A DNA stretch of 13,884 nt from Candidatus Omnitrophota bacterium (lineage in GTDB: Bacteria > Omnitrophota > Gorgyraeia > JABMRN01). The position numbers and the translations under genes are program-made. The notes beneath the pieces were generated by a model. The model was given only the letters and a program-made list of their open reading frames with translations. It had not been told where the DNA came from and searched no databases. The stretch is taken from NCBI GenBank assembly GCA_028702395.1, contig JAQVOV010000031.1, positions 1-13,884 on the forward strand, in the 5' to 3' direction. Positions 13,253 to 13,884 of the stretch are shown here, one piece after another. Position 1 is the stretch's first letter. Every line of letters begins with the position of its first letter.

Positions 13253-13261
13253 TTAAAAGTT

Positions 13262-13323
13262 TTGCCAGCAGGCAAATACCGTCCTGCCTGCCCTGCCTGC
13301 CGGCAGGCGGGCGGACAGGCAGG
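13262..13323. repeat. CCTGCC/GGCAGG palindromic cluster
   Basis: TTGCC-AGCA-GGCAA (13262-13275) is followed by CCTGCCTG (13283-13290) pairing with CAGGCAGG (13316-13323). Between them is the perfect palindrome GCCTGCCGGCAGGC (13295-13308). This is by far the most GC-rich stretch of the window. Confidence 0.8.
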
Positions 13324-13403
13324 GATCTAGAGTCTCTGTAAACAAAAGACTAAAAGACACATGACTCACAGACTCATGACACAAGACACAAAAGGAGGTT
13401 AAC

Positions 13404-13583
13404 ATGGAAAGAATACTACGTGGAATAGCAGGTACATTTATTTTACTAAGTTTGATTTTAGCAGTTAAAGTCAATATGAATTGGTTATGGTTTACTGCAT
13501 TTGTCGGTGTAAATCTTTTGCAGTCAGCTTTTACTAATTGGTGTCCTATGATAACGCTTTTAAAGAAGTGTGGGGTTAGATAG
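13404..13583 (+). CDS. DUF2892-family small inner-membrane protein
   Basis: This 59-aa protein begins M-E-R-I-L-R-G-I-A-G and has two short hydrophobic segments (about 8-21 and 27-43). It then reads L-L-Q-S-A-F-T-N-W-C-P-M and ends in L-L-K-K-C-G-V. This is the DUF2892 pattern, also found as the membrane part of the rhodanese YgaP. Conserved-looking cysteines are Cys47 and Cys56. A strong AAAGGAGG site (13391-13398) precedes the ATG by five bases. It closes the ArsR-permease-LolA-barrel cluster. Since DUF2892 proteins are often tied to sulfur or thiol metabolism, it fits with the Cys-bearing regulator at the head of the cluster, but the role is unknown. Confidence 0.85.
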   Translation: MERILRGIAGTFILLSLILAVKVNMNWLWFTAFVGVNLLQSAFTNWCPMITLLKKCGVR

Positions 13584-13607
13584 GATTTTCAAGGAAAAAG
13601 TAAAAAG

Positions 13608-13661
13608 GTCCGCCATCATAGATGGCGAGATCTCGCCAAAATTTTAATAAATTTTGGCGGA
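13608..13661. repeat. Double-hairpin element with GAGATCTC core, copy 2 (inverted)
   Basis: GTCCGCCAT-CATAG-ATGGCG, the GAGATCTC junction, and CGCCAAAATTT-TAAT-AAATTTTGGCGG reproduce the element at 5165-5231 in reverse-complement order. The CCATTGGCCA hairpin is shortened to CCAT. It begins 25 nt after the stop codon of the 59-aa gene and could also act in 3'-end formation. Confidence 0.85.
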
Positions 13662-13675
13662 TAAAAGGAAAAATG

Positions 13676-13687
13676 GTGGAACGTCCT
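13676..13687 (+). repeat. GTGGAACGTCCT intergenic motif, copy 3
   Basis: Exact copy, preceded by AAAAGGAAAAAT, about 90 nt after the last stop codon. The rest of this terminal 301-base stretch (13584-13884) holds only repeats: the double hairpin before it, a short tandem repeat after it and the terminal repeat. Confidence 0.7.
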
Positions 13688-13712
13688 GAATTGAGTTGAT
13701 AGGGCTTAGAAT

Positions 13713-13740
13713 TCAGAAGTCAGAGATCAGAAGTCAGAAG
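13713..13740. repeat. Tandem TCAGAAGTCAGA repeat, 14-bp period
   Basis: Two consecutive 14-bp units (TCAGAAGTCAGAGA, then TCAGAAGTCAGAAG) differ only in the last two bases. Each unit is itself made of near-repeated TCAGA blocks. It lies just inside the right terminal repeat. Confidence 0.75.
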
Positions 13741-13757
13741 GTTAATAGGGCTCTAGA

Positions 13758-13884
13758 CTGTCATCTATAACAAAGCATGTCAAGAGAATAAACTCTACCC
13801 TTGAATGCAAAACAACATATTTTGCATGCTTCCTTCCACATGTAATCTCACCTAACGATCTTAGCAAAATTCAAAACAACCATT
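13758..13884. repeat. Right copy of the 127-bp perfect inverted terminal repeat
   Basis: Exact reverse complement of 1-127. The inner boundary is abrupt (CTAGA immediately to the left, with no counterpart at the other end). No gene is apparent within it. Confidence 0.95.

Larger units (their letters stand above)
12985..13403. other. Repeat-dense gap within the transport cluster
   Basis: No credible gene lies in these 419 bases. In order they hold an AAAAGG-rich run (13017-13049), the GTGGAACGTCCT motif, several GC-rich hairpins listed separately, and an ACACAA-rich leader ending in AAAGGAGG before the 59-aa gene. The minus-strand open frames here read through palindromes and are artefacts. 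Confidence 0.8.

Noticed and set aside
13016..13474. Two minus-strand frames of 73-75 codons downstream of the barrel gene
   Set aside because: They are composed of GC-rich repeats and run antisense to the well-supported 59-aa gene.
5165..13661. Composite transposon defined by the two inverted double-hairpin elements
   Set aside because: The copies differ in arm length, no transposase lies between them, and similar repeats sit in other gaps, so they look like independent intergenic elements.

Overview
The window is a 13.9-kb, AT-rich stretch of a Gram-negative bacterial genome. The Gram-negative call rests on a LolA-like periplasmic protein, a beta-barrel outer-membrane protein and an RND permease. 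Coding regions look compact and AT-rich, while the intergenic gaps carry GC-rich palindromic repeats. The style recalls candidate-phylum genomes such as Omnitrophota: signal peptides on unexpectedly large multidomain proteins, dispersed GC-rich repeats and multi-copy small Cys-containing peptides. That assignment is an inference from gestalt, not proven by any marker here.

Layout. The two window ends (1-127 and 13758-13884) are an exact inverted repeat, probably a repeat that extends beyond both ends. Positions 186-934 hold two small Cys-containing peptide genes (87 and 77 aa). They share a conserved N-terminal block with a third copy at 7530-7781 on the other strand. Next are a divergently oriented elongation factor P gene (1052-1615, minus) and a 980-aa protein (1846-4788). 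The latter has a signal-peptide-like N-terminus, a cobalamin-binding-type domain, a radical SAM core (Cys427/431/434) and a long uncharacterised C-terminal region. A repeat-filled gap (4789-5356) precedes a STAS-domain protein (5357-5704). That gene converges tail-to-tail with a DUF1846/UPF0371 protein (5701-7260, minus). The third peptide gene sits at 7530-7781 (minus), with a consensus promoter so close to its ATG that the mRNA should be leaderless.

Positions 8041-13583 look like one functional cluster: an ArsR-family regulator behind a strong promoter with an embedded palindrome, an RND/MMPL-type permease, a LolA-like outer-membrane lipoprotein-sorting protein, a DUF1302-like beta-barrel protein (translationally coupled by TAATG) and a 59-aa DUF2892 membrane protein. 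Together these could form an envelope-spanning export or lipid-trafficking route under a thiol- or metal-responsive repressor. The cargo is unknown.

The best candidate for something undescribed is the three-member peptide family. Its members have a near-invariant leader-like segment ending in an LQVC-x-x-GG motif, followed by a divergent tail with regularly spaced cysteines. They lie in the same neighbourhood as a cobalamin-type radical SAM protein, a class known to modify peptides. The link between them is conjectural because they are not in one operon. A second theme is the dense repeat layer in the intergenic gaps: a double-hairpin element with a GAGATCTC core present in two inverted copies, a GTGGAACGTCCT motif that recurs just downstream of stop codons, and ACACAA-rich leaders before strong ribosome binding sites.
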